Assembly (NCBI GenBank): GCA_021806765.1
Contig: JAJZQR010000339.1
Span: forward strand, 1-5,482
Direction of reading: 5' to 3'
Origin: Chloroflexota bacterium
Lineage (GTDB): Bacteria > Chloroflexota > UBA6077
DNA length: 5,482 nucleotides
The notes below the pieces were generated by a model. That model was not told where the DNA came from. It saw only the letters and a list, made by a program, of their open reading frames with translations, and did not search any database. A program made the translations under genes and the position numbers. Shown here piece by piece: positions 1-5,429 of the stretch (the first letter of the stretch is position 1; each line of letters opens with the position of its first letter).

Positions 1-680
1 AGGGCGGGCTTCTCCAGGATCGTGTGGGAGTGGCCACCGATGATCATGTCCACCCCCCACTCCGGATCCAGCATAGATGCCAGCTCCAGGTCCGACTCGT
101 AGCCGATGTGGGTTAGCAGCACGGTGAGGTCTATGTCATCGTTCTTATAGGCGTTGCAGATGCGGCCCACCTCGGCGCTGGCATCGGCCAGGGAGATGAA
201 GCTGCCTATCCGCGGGTCGGCGGCCAGGCTGGCGAGGATCTTGTCGGTGATGATGCCGATGAAGAGGATGTCCAGCCCGGCCACCTTCATCACGTGGAAG
301 GGCCGCATCAACCGCTTGCTGTAATCCTTGATGTACAGGTTGGCGTTCACGATGGGGAAGTTGGCCAGCTTCTCCAGGAAGAGCAGGTGGGGCAACCCGT
401 AGTCGAACTCGTGGTTCCCCAACGTCACCACGTCGGGCGCCAGGTAGTTCATGATCTCGATGGTGGAGATCCCCTGGTACTCGGCATCGATGATGGATCC
501 CTGCACCATGTCGCCGGAGATCGCGTAGATTACGTTCTCCTCCTCCTTCCGAACCCTGTTGACGTAGCCCGAGAGGAGAGCCAGCCCGCCGGTGATCTTT
601 CCTCCCCCGCCCTGGGCCTCAGCGAGGAAATCCCCATGCATGTCGTTGGAGTGCAGGATGGTGAACTTCCTGGTGTTCAT
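1..680 (-). CDS. 5'-nucleotidase-like metallophosphoesterase, partial (C-terminus off the left edge)
   Basis: The 226 visible residues are the N-terminal calcineurin-like catalytic domain of the UshA/5'-nucleotidase family, which hydrolyses nucleotides or related phosphoesters with a dinuclear metal site. The family motifs appear in order: HSNDMHGDF (D13, H15), SGDMVQGS (D57), TLGNHEFDYG (N89, H90), LLTHIGYESD (H191) and GGHSHT (H217, H219). The C-terminal substrate-binding domain expected in this family would lie beyond the window. The ATG at 680 is the only plausible start: no ATG, GTG or TTG occurs in frame for about 20 codons upstream. A GGAGG lies 15 bases before it, which is rather far. 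The protein begins MNTRKFTILHSND with no signal peptide, so unlike periplasmic UshA it should be cytoplasmic, as in YunD-type and many clostridial homologues. Substrate cannot be read from this part. It is separated from upstream thrC by a terminator and has its own promoter candidate. Confidence 0.9.
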   Translation of the reverse strand, partial: MNTRKFTILHSNDMHGDFLAEAQGGGGKITGGLALLSGYVNRVRKEEENVIYAISGDMVQGSIIDAEYQGISTIEIMNYLAPDVVTLGNHEFDYGLPHLLFLEKLANFPIVNANLYIKDYSKRLMRPFHVMKVAGLDILFIGIITDKILASLAADPRIGSFISLADASAEVGRICNAYKNDDIDLTVLLTHIGYESDLELASMLDPEWGVDMIIGGHSHTILEKPA

Positions 681-763
681 AGCGTGCTGCAGCGTCCTCC
701 TCGAAAAGTGGTGGGGTGCCGCGCGGAACCTCCCTCTAGCTCGGCCGAGGCCCGACAAAGCCC

Positions 764-793
764 ATGATAGCGCTACAACATCCACATAGTCCA
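764..793 (-). promoter_or_regulatory. Candidate promoter for the metallophosphoesterase gene
   Basis: Read on the minus strand, a -35-like TGGACT (788-793) is followed after 18 bases by TATCAT (764-769), a 5-of-6 match to the -10 consensus. It lies just downstream of the thrC terminator and about 84 bases before the ATG at 680, so it would give the nucleotidase its own transcript. It was found by eye only, and the -35 is a 4-of-6 match. Confidence 0.4.
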
Positions 794-805
794 TTGTGCA
801 AAGGG

Positions 806-845
806 AAATACAAAAGGAGGAGCCAGCAAGTATGCCGGCCCCTCC
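806..845 (-). terminator. Rho-independent terminator after thrC
   Basis: Arms 816-827 and 834-845 form a 12-bp stem with a 6-base loop, followed on the minus strand by TTTTGTATTT (815-806). Two of the twelve pairs are G-U in minus-strand RNA but would be A-C mismatches in plus-strand RNA, and the T-run exists only on the minus side. The element is therefore strand-specific. It starts 20 bases beyond the thrC stop codon. Confidence 0.85.
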
Positions 846-865
846 CCCAGGAACTCCCGACGCCG

Positions 866-2071
866 CTACTTCGCCAGGGAGACCACCAGCTCCCGCAACC
901 CCTCCAGGGCCACCCGCCTGGTCTCCACCGGCCTGGCCTTGAAGATGCTGGGGTCCTTCAGACCGCTGCCGGTGGCGACAGCCACCACCCGGGCCGAGGG
1001 ATCCAGGCTGCCCTGCTCCAGCAACTTGAGGATAGCGGCCAGGGGCACCGCCGAATCGGGCTGGACCCAGATCCCCTCGCCCTCCGCCATCAGCCTCTGC
1101 GCCGCCAGCGCCTCCTCGTCGGTCACCGCCATCACCCGACCGTGCTTGCCCCCCTCCAGCCAGCGGAGGACGCGGTTGCCACTGGGCGGGTTGGGGTTGG
1201 TGATCGCCCCGCAGATGGTATTGGTGCTCTGGAGCCGCTCGAAGGTCTCCTTGCCCTGAGCGAAGGCCCGGGCGATGGGCGAGGAACCCTCCGCCTGCAC
1301 CCCCACCACCTGGGGCCGGTGGCGGATCATCCCCCGCTCCTCCAACTCCCTCAGACCCTTCAAGACGCCGGACATGTTGCCGCCCGAACTCACGGGCATG
1401 AAGATGTAGTCGGGAGCCTCCCAGTTCAACTGCTCGCAGATCTCCAGCGCTACCGTCTTCTGCCCCTCCACCCGGAAGGGATCGTCGCCGACGATGAAGT
1501 AGATGCCCAGCTCCTCCCCGATCCGCAGCGACTCCTGGTAGAGGTCGCCGTAGTCGCCGTCCACCAGGATCAGGTGGGGATGATAGATGCCTACTGGTCC
1601 CAGCTTCTCGGGAAGGATCTTAGAAGACACCATGATGAAGCAGTCCAGACCGGCACGCGCGGCGAAGGCCGCCATGGAACCGGCCATGTTGCCGCTGGAG
1701 ACGGTCCCCACCGCCTTGAAGCCCAGGTCCAGAGCCCTCTGGATCCCCACGACGGTGCCCCGGTCCTTGAAGGAACCGGTGGGGTTGAGTCCCTCGTTCT
1801 TGAAGTAGAGGTTGGCCATGCCCAGCTTCTGCGCCACCCGCCGCGACCTCACCAGGGGGGTGTTCCCCACGCCCAGGTCGATGTCGGCAGAGACCCGATC
1901 GAAGGGGAGAAACTGCTGCCAGCGGTGCAGCAGCCCGCCACCCGACAGCTGCTTCTTCTCCTCACCGGGATCGATCCGCACCTCCAGCGGCTCTCCGTCC
2001 TTGGGGCAACGCTGGTGGTGCTCACCGTAGGGATAGGTCGCGCCGCAAAGGGAGCAGACGAAGGTGGACAC
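866..2071 (-). CDS. thrC: Threonine synthase
   Basis: A 401-residue PLP enzyme of fold type II, the usual length for the short archaeal/Gram-positive type. It is predicted to convert O-phospho-L-homoserine plus water to L-threonine and phosphate in the cytoplasm. An N-terminal zinc-knuckle-like segment (C6, C9, C22) is followed by GNTPL (69-73), the PLP-lysine motif NPTGSFKDRG with K102, SSGNMAGS (125-132), the Gly-rich loop VSSGGNMSG (227-235) and ATGSGLKDP (366-374), close to the TGxGLKDP of threonine synthases. The start is the GTG at 2071: GGAGG (2079-2083) sits 7 bases upstream and the conserved knuckle begins five residues later. An upstream ATG at 2122 would add 17 unconvincing residues and read through that site. 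The stop is followed by a terminator. The fourth expected Cys (CPKDG) is missing, and QPDSA (337-341) replaces the more usual EPxSA. No hom or thrB is adjacent. A threonine synthase-like paralogue of other specificity is the alternative. Confidence 0.9.
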   Translation of the reverse strand: MSTFVCSLCGATYPYGEHHQRCPKDGEPLEVRIDPGEEKKQLSGGGLLHRWQQFLPFDRVSADIDLGVGNTPLVRSRRVAQKLGMANLYFKNEGLNPTGSFKDRGTVVGIQRALDLGFKAVGTVSSGNMAGSMAAFAARAGLDCFIMVSSKILPEKLGPVGIYHPHLILVDGDYGDLYQESLRIGEELGIYFIVGDDPFRVEGQKTVALEICEQLNWEAPDYIFMPVSSGGNMSGVLKGLRELEERGMIRHRPQVVGVQAEGSSPIARAFAQGKETFERLQSTNTICGAITNPNPPSGNRVLRWLEGGKHGRVMAVTDEEALAAQRLMAEGEGIWVQPDSAVPLAAILKLLEQGSLDPSARVVAVATGSGLKDPSIFKARPVETRRVALEGLRELVVSLAK

Positions 2072-2143
2072 GTTGTTTCCTCCGAAGTGACAAAGAGATG
2101 GGGCAGTTCCCAGCATGGGCACCCGAGACAGGGGATGCGCCCG

Positions 2144-2152
2144 AGTATAGCA
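2144..2152 (-). promoter_or_regulatory. Extended -10 promoter for thrC
   Basis: On the minus strand TGC followed by TATACT (TATACT at 2144-2149, TG at 2151-2152) is an extended -10 element, 5 of 6 to consensus. No good -35 is seen at 16-18 bases, which is common for extended -10 promoters. The predicted transcript would start near 2137, giving a leader of roughly 65 bases before the GTG at 2071. No riboswitch or attenuator-like fold is apparent in that leader. Confidence 0.5.
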
Positions 2153-2181
2153 CAGGACACCCCGGCCACAGTGAATCCTGT
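2152..2181. repeat. Inverted repeat in the divergent promoter region
   Basis: ACAGGA (2152-2157) and TCCTGT (2176-2181) are perfect 6-bp inverted arms separated by 18 bases. They lie upstream of the thrC -10 and overlap the possible -35 of the rightward gene. The position would suit a regulator acting on both genes, but arms this short can occur by chance. Confidence 0.25.
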
Positions 2182-2211
2182 TGATCCAAAGGGACCCGTT
2201 TCTGGTAAGCT
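2181..2211 (+). promoter_or_regulatory. Weak candidate promoter for the secreted MA-domain gene
   Basis: TTGATC (2181-2186) is followed after 19 bases by TAAGCT (2206-2211), which carries a TG extension (TGGTAAGCT). The -35 is fair, the -10 matches only 3 of 6, and the spacing is long. It is offered because no better candidate lies between it and the ATG at 2288. Confidence 0.25.
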
Positions 2212-2287
2212 ACGGGTGGCAACATCGCTCGTGTTGCTGCCCTGCATTCCCACGGATCCCGTTACCTTCACCGAAGGGAGTCGCGCG

Positions 2288-3514
2288 ATGAGACGGTTGC
2301 TCTTCGTCTTTGCCCTCCTGCTGGCGGCCCTGGCGATCAGTCCCTCAGCCCTCGCCCAGACCGGCCCCCAGTTCCGCTTCGGCTTCAAAGCCCTGGCCGA
2401 CCAGATACCCTCAGTGGTGGGACAACCGCTGGAGGAGGAGCACATCGTCGCGAACGGGGACATCCAGCAGCGCACGACCCGGGGGTTGATGGTGTGGCGG
2501 AAGGCCGATCGCTGGAACAGCTTCACTGATGGCAGCTTCACCTGGATCCTGGGCCCCTACGGCCTGCAGAGCCGGCCTAACGGCGAGTCCTTCGCCTGGG
2601 AGCAGCCCTCTGCGGCTCCCATCTCCGCTCCCCAACCCGTGATGGAACCCCCGGCCCCAGCACCGATAGCACAGCCACCAGCACAGCCCGCACCCACTCC
2701 GGTGCCACCCGCACCCACTCCGGTGCCGCCAACTTCTACCCCGTTGCCTCTGCGCAGCTACTCGCCCGACGTGAAGGCGATGGACGACCTGTCGGGCCCT
2801 CACGGGGTGATGGTGAAGGCCTTCATGCAGGTGGTCGAGCAGGAGTGGGCCCAGGCCTGGGGGTGGCGGCCCCATCGGCCGACGACCGTCTACCTCTACT
2901 TCGACGGCTACCGGATGGCCGACGGCGCGTCGTCGCTCCTGGGGCTACCCATCTACGACCACGACAACTTCGCTGCCAACAGTTCCGTGGTCAGGGGCAA
3001 CGACCTCCAAACCGGGGGTTGGGCGATCCTGATGAACCTCGCCTACAACTACGGGTCGGAGAACTGGGAGGACACCACCAAGTCGAACCTGCTGCTGGAG
3101 TACGCCCACGTCATGGAGACGGATCTGGCCAACGACGCCGGCCCCCAGTGGTTCAAGGAGGGGTTCGCCCAGTGGATGGCCTACAGCAAGATCCGGGAAA
3201 CCGTCGGCGAGAAGAGTCACGTTCACTACGCCTACACCTTCTTCTCTGAAGGAAAGCTGCCCTCCCTGATGTCGCTGGCCACCAACTGGAACAGCTTTAT
3301 CTCGGCAGCACCAGAGAATCTGGAGGCCGGATACGGCGCCTCCTACCTGGCGGTGAAGTATCTGGCCAGCAGGGTGGGCGGGATGCCGCTCCTGCAGACC
3401 CTGCAGCGGGTCGCCGCCGGAGAGGACTTCGACTCGGCCCTCCAGAACGCCACCAGATACAGCGTGAGCCGCTTGGACGGCGAGTACAAGGGCACCATCC
3501 CCGTGGCGGAGTAG
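2288..3514 (+). CDS. Secreted protein with Chloroflexota-type N-terminal module and degenerate peptidase MA-like domain
   Basis: The protein has 408 residues. The ATG has AAGGGAG (2274-2280) 7 bases upstream, and a clear signal peptide follows: MRR, a hydrophobic core and SALA-Q at about 20-24, so it is probably exported. Residues about 38-105 form a Trp/Gly-rich module (TRGLMVWRKADRW, FTDGSFTW, GPYGLQSRPNGE) that I recall from many Chloroflexota secreted proteins; its function is unknown to me. A Pro/Ala/Thr-rich linker covers about 107-155. The C-terminal domain (about 160-400) resembles peptidase MA/gluzincin proteases: a helix where HExxH is expected, then WFKEGFAQW (288-296), in which E291 matches the third zinc ligand. 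However, the HExxH position reads LEYAH (270-274), so the first His is lost while Glu271 and His274 remain. It may be a non-catalytic or altered metal-binding protein, for example a binding domain. No terminator follows; it converges on the BON gene. Confidence 0.85.
   Translation: MRRLLFVFALLLAALAISPSALAQTGPQFRFGFKALADQIPSVVGQPLEEEHIVANGDIQQRTTRGLMVWRKADRWNSFTDGSFTWILGPYGLQSRPNGESFAWEQPSAAPISAPQPVMEPPAPAPIAQPPAQPAPTPVPPAPTPVPPTSTPLPLRSYSPDVKAMDDLSGPHGVMVKAFMQVVEQEWAQAWGWRPHRPTTVYLYFDGYRMADGASSLLGLPIYDHDNFAANSSVVRGNDLQTGGWAILMNLAYNYGSENWEDTTKSNLLLEYAHVMETDLANDAGPQWFKEGFAQWMAYSKIRETVGEKSHVHYAYTFFSEGKLPSLMSLATNWNSFISAAPENLEAGYGASYLAVKYLASRVGGMPLLQTLQRVAAGEDFDSALQNATRYSVSRLDGEYKGTIPVAE
2687..2728 (+). 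repeat. Two tandem 21-bp units in the Pro-rich linker
   Basis: Positions 2687-2707 and 2708-2728 are 21-bp direct repeats identical except for the last base. Each encodes PAPTPVP (residues 134-140 and 141-147). The near-identity at synonymous positions suggests recent in-frame duplication, so linker length may vary between strains. Confidence 0.85.
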
Positions 3515-3544
3515 GGGGGCAATATCCGTTCTCCTGGGCCCTGC

Positions 3545-3952
3545 TCAGAGCACCTTGAGATCGTCGGCAATCACCCGGGCGCCGCTGATCTCCCTGGCCA
3601 CCCTCTCGGCTTCGGTCCTGGCCTCGGCGCTCCCGACGTAGCCCTCCAGGTGGATGACTCCGCCGATGATCATCACCCTCAGGTCAGTTATCGCGGCCTG
3701 AAGCCGCTCCATCACGGCATTGGCAACCTTGTGGGCCAGCAGGGCCTCCTGCTGTGCCCTGTGACCCGACTCCACCGCCCCCATGGAATGTAGGAACTCC
3801 CCGCTCCACCGAATGGTGCCCTGCTCCAGGTTTCGCCTCGCCTCCACCGAGAAGCCCAGCACCGGTTGGGGTACCCACTTCGGCCGCCGTATCGCCACCC
3901 AGGCCAGAAAGCCCGCTAACACCGCCACCAGGGTTAGGCCTCTGTTGATCAC
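3545..3952 (-). CDS. Membrane-anchored BON-domain protein
   Basis: A small protein of 135 residues. One N-terminal hydrophobic segment (about 5-21) is followed by basic IRRPKW, suggesting a single-pass membrane anchor. A linker or helical stretch (about 35-72) leads to a C-terminal BON domain (about 75-134) with the family pattern: an amphipathic helix, VMIIGGVIHLEGYV, a helix with AERVAREISG, and ARVIADDLKVL. BON domains are thought to bind phospholipid or other envelope components; no enzyme activity is expected. The GTG at 3952 is chosen because GGAGG (3961-3965) lies 8 bases before it. An in-frame GTG at 3961 falls within that site, and an ATG at 4033 would add 27 polar residues with no properly spaced ribosome binding site. 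The longer frame continuing upstream overlaps the serine hydrolase and is not coding. The gene converges on the MA-domain gene with 30 bases between stops and no terminator seen; it diverges from the serine hydrolase. Confidence 0.8.
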   Translation of the reverse strand: MINRGLTLVAVLAGFLAWVAIRRPKWVPQPVLGFSVEARRNLEQGTIRWSGEFLHSMGAVESGHRAQQEALLAHKVANAVMERLQAAITDLRVMIIGGVIHLEGYVGSAEARTEAERVAREISGARVIADDLKVL

Positions 3953-4040
3953 GCTCTCCACCTCCCCATTTCCACCCAGTTCCTTCCTGCCTGCTGCTTC
4001 CTGCTCGGCAAGGGACGTACCAGATAGAGGCATCTGGAAT

Positions 4041-4058
4041 GCGGAGGCATACCTCCGC
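4041..4058. repeat. Perfect 7-bp inverted repeat between divergent genes
   Basis: GCGGAGG (4041-4047) and CCTCCGC (4052-4058) are perfect inverted arms around a 4-base loop. It lies 88 bases upstream of the BON start. It is not a terminator, as no T-run follows on either strand. It could be a protein-binding site shared by the divergent genes, or an RNA hairpin in the BON leader. Confidence 0.6.
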
Positions 4059-4083
4059 GCCCCAGAACGCCCTCCACAACCTC

Positions 4084-4113
4084 TTGCTTGCCGGGTACCA
4101 GAAACGTTACCAT
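4084..4113 (+). promoter_or_regulatory. Candidate promoter for the serine hydrolase
   Basis: TTGCTT (4084-4089) and TACCAT (4108-4113) are 18 bases apart, each about 4 of 6 to consensus. If real, transcription would begin near 4120, so the coding start of the hydrolase must lie downstream of that, not at the TTG at 4088. Confidence 0.3.
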
Positions 4114-5365
4114 AAGGGCGGCTCGACAATCTCCCCCACAATCTCACCACCTGGATCCTTTCTTTTTGGACAAGAAACCCTCCAACCGACAGAGGATCAG
4201 CCGGAGCGGCGGTTCCCTCGGGGGATCGGCCAGTGGTTTCACCGGTAGATCCCCTGTGGGATCTGGTGCCCGCAGCCGAGACCGCGACCCCCTGAGAGAG
4301 CAGCCGGCCACCGTGGGGGTGGCTCGCAGCGGCCAAGCGGTTCTGGAGCGGCGGCCCCGCCCTGGGTCGAAGCCCCAGACCAGCAGGGCGCACTTCGGTC
4401 CGCCCCGTCTCGTTCGGTTGATAGCCTATGGGATCCTGTTGCTGCTGGCTGCCAGGGTGAGCTTCTCGGCCTGGGAGGCGGTGAGCGCACGGCGGGCCGA
4501 ACTGCACAGCAAGTCCAACGTGGCGGAGAGCGGGATCCAGACCCCGCAGATGGTGCAGGGTGGGCGGGACGGCTGGACCGACGCCGGCCTGGCCGCGTCG
4601 ATCGACAAAGCCATCAGCCCCTCGGTTGGGAGCGCCGGGGTCTACGTGAAGAGCCTGAACACCGGCGCCATGGCGATGGAGGAAGAGGACAGGATCTTCC
4701 CCATGGCCAGCCTCTTCAAGGTGCCGATCCTGGTGGAACTGCTCCGGCAGCAGAGCCTCGGGATGTCGGACATGAACACGACGATCCGGCTCCAGCAGAA
4801 GTACTGGTCCGACGGCGCCGGGGTGCTCCAGGGTCAGATCGGCAAGGAGTTCCAGGTCCACGAACTGGTGGACTACATGATCCGGATCAGCGATAACGTA
4901 GCTGCCCTGGCCCTCCTGGACCTGGTGGGCACCGACAACGTAAACCTGACCCTCCAGGCCAACGGCCTGGAGAAGACCCGATTGCGGATCGGCCAGAGTA
5001 CCCGGGACTGGGGAGGACCGCACGGCGAGAACACCACCACGGCTCGGGAGATGGGTCTCCTGCTGGAGAAGCTGGCCACCGGAAAGATCCTGAACGATCG
5101 AGCCTCCAAGGAGGCGATCCGGCTGTTGAGCCAGCAGCAGCAGGTGTCGTGGCTTCCCACCCTGCTGCCTCCGGGGGTGAAGGTGGCCCACAAGACCGGC
5201 GAGCTGCCCGGCGTGCGTCACGATGCCGGCATCGTCTACGGTGCTCGGAGCCAGTTCGTGGTAGTGGTCCTCACGTCGGACCTGGGCAACCTGGACGATG
5301 CCGCCCAGTCCATCGCACGGGTCGCCAGGGCCGCCTACGACTACCTGGAGACGGGGAAGAAGTAG
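4088..5365 (+). CDS. Membrane-anchored serine hydrolase, class A beta-lactamase fold
   Basis: The open frame gives up to 425 residues; numbering here starts at the TTG at 4088. One transmembrane or signal-anchor segment (about 111-128, GILLLLAARVSF) follows a long Arg/Ser/Pro/Gly-rich N-terminus. The domain that follows (about 165-420) has the full active-site set of penicillin-recognising serine hydrolases: S208-x-x-K211 (SLFK), S268-D-N and K369-T-G. Order and spacing fit the class A beta-lactamase/Beta-lactamase2 family, acting outside the membrane on beta-lactams or peptidoglycan-like peptides. The omega-loop ExxLN is not recognisable: the segment reads STRDWGGPHGENTTTARE, so efficient beta-lactam hydrolysis should not be assumed. 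The start is unresolved. No ATG occurs in frame before the membrane segment; the candidates are TTG 4088, TTG 4166, GTG 4256, GTG 4313 and GTG 4319, none with a good ribosome binding site. The coordinates give the longest option. The catalytic domain is secure, the N-terminus is not. Confidence 0.85.
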   Translation: MPGTRNVTIRAARQSPPQSHHLDPFFLDKKPSNRQRISRSGGSLGGSASGFTGRSPVGSGARSRDRDPLREQPATVGVARSGQAVLERRPRPGSKPQTSRAHFGPPRLVRLIAYGILLLLAARVSFSAWEAVSARRAELHSKSNVAESGIQTPQMVQGGRDGWTDAGLAASIDKAISPSVGSAGVYVKSLNTGAMAMEEEDRIFPMASLFKVPILVELLRQQSLGMSDMNTTIRLQQKYWSDGAGVLQGQIGKEFQVHELVDYMIRISDNVAALALLDLVGTDNVNLTLQANGLEKTRLRIGQSTRDWGGPHGENTTTAREMGLLLEKLATGKILNDRASKEAIRLLSQQQQVSWLPTLLPPGVKVAHKTGELPGVRHDAGIVYGARSQFVVVVLTSDLGNLDDAAQSIARVARAAYDYLETGKK

Positions 5366-5391
5366 GATTCGGCTCCTGCCGCAAGCCCCTC

Positions 5392-5421
5392 CTGAGAGAG
5401 CTTCCAACAAACTGCTACAAT
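5392..5421 (+). promoter_or_regulatory. Promoter for the ABC ATPase gene
   Basis: An extended -10, TGC followed by TACAAT (5416-5421, 5 of 6), is preceded at 18 bases by CTGAGA (5392-5397, 4 of 6 to the -35 consensus). The predicted transcription start, about 7 bases past the -10, falls at or next to the start codon at 5430. Confidence 0.55.
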
Positions 5422-5429
5422 AGTAGGTG

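Noticed and set aside
294..767. A plus-strand frame of 157 codons over the left end.
   Set aside because: It is antisense to the metallophosphoesterase, whose metal-binding motifs are clear, and resembles no family.
2072..2122. An upstream ATG extending threonine synthase by 17 residues.
   Set aside because: It would read through the GGAGG at 2079-2083, and conserved sequence starts only after the GTG at 2071.
764..2287. A plus-strand frame open from 764 into the secreted protein gene, which would make a 916-residue fusion.
   Set aside because: It runs antisense through thrC and its terminator and encodes low-quality sequence rich in Pro, His, Gln and Leu. The true start at 2288 has a ribosome binding site and a signal peptide.
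3515..3544. A possible bidirectional terminator in the convergent gap, with a short GC-rich inverted stretch near 3533-3552.
   Set aside because: The stem is only about 4 bp and no T-run follows on either strand.
3684..4079. A minus-strand frame of 131 codons starting at 4079 and overlapping the BON gene in another frame.
   Set aside because: It is Gly-rich with no recognisable domain, and the overlapping BON frame carries a conserved domain.
3953..5410. A long minus-strand frame extending the BON gene upstream to 621 residues, opposite the serine hydrolase.
   Set aside because: It is a GC-rich shadow of a gene with recognisable SxxK, SDN and KTG motifs. The BON gene has a good GTG start with GGAGG at 3961-3965.
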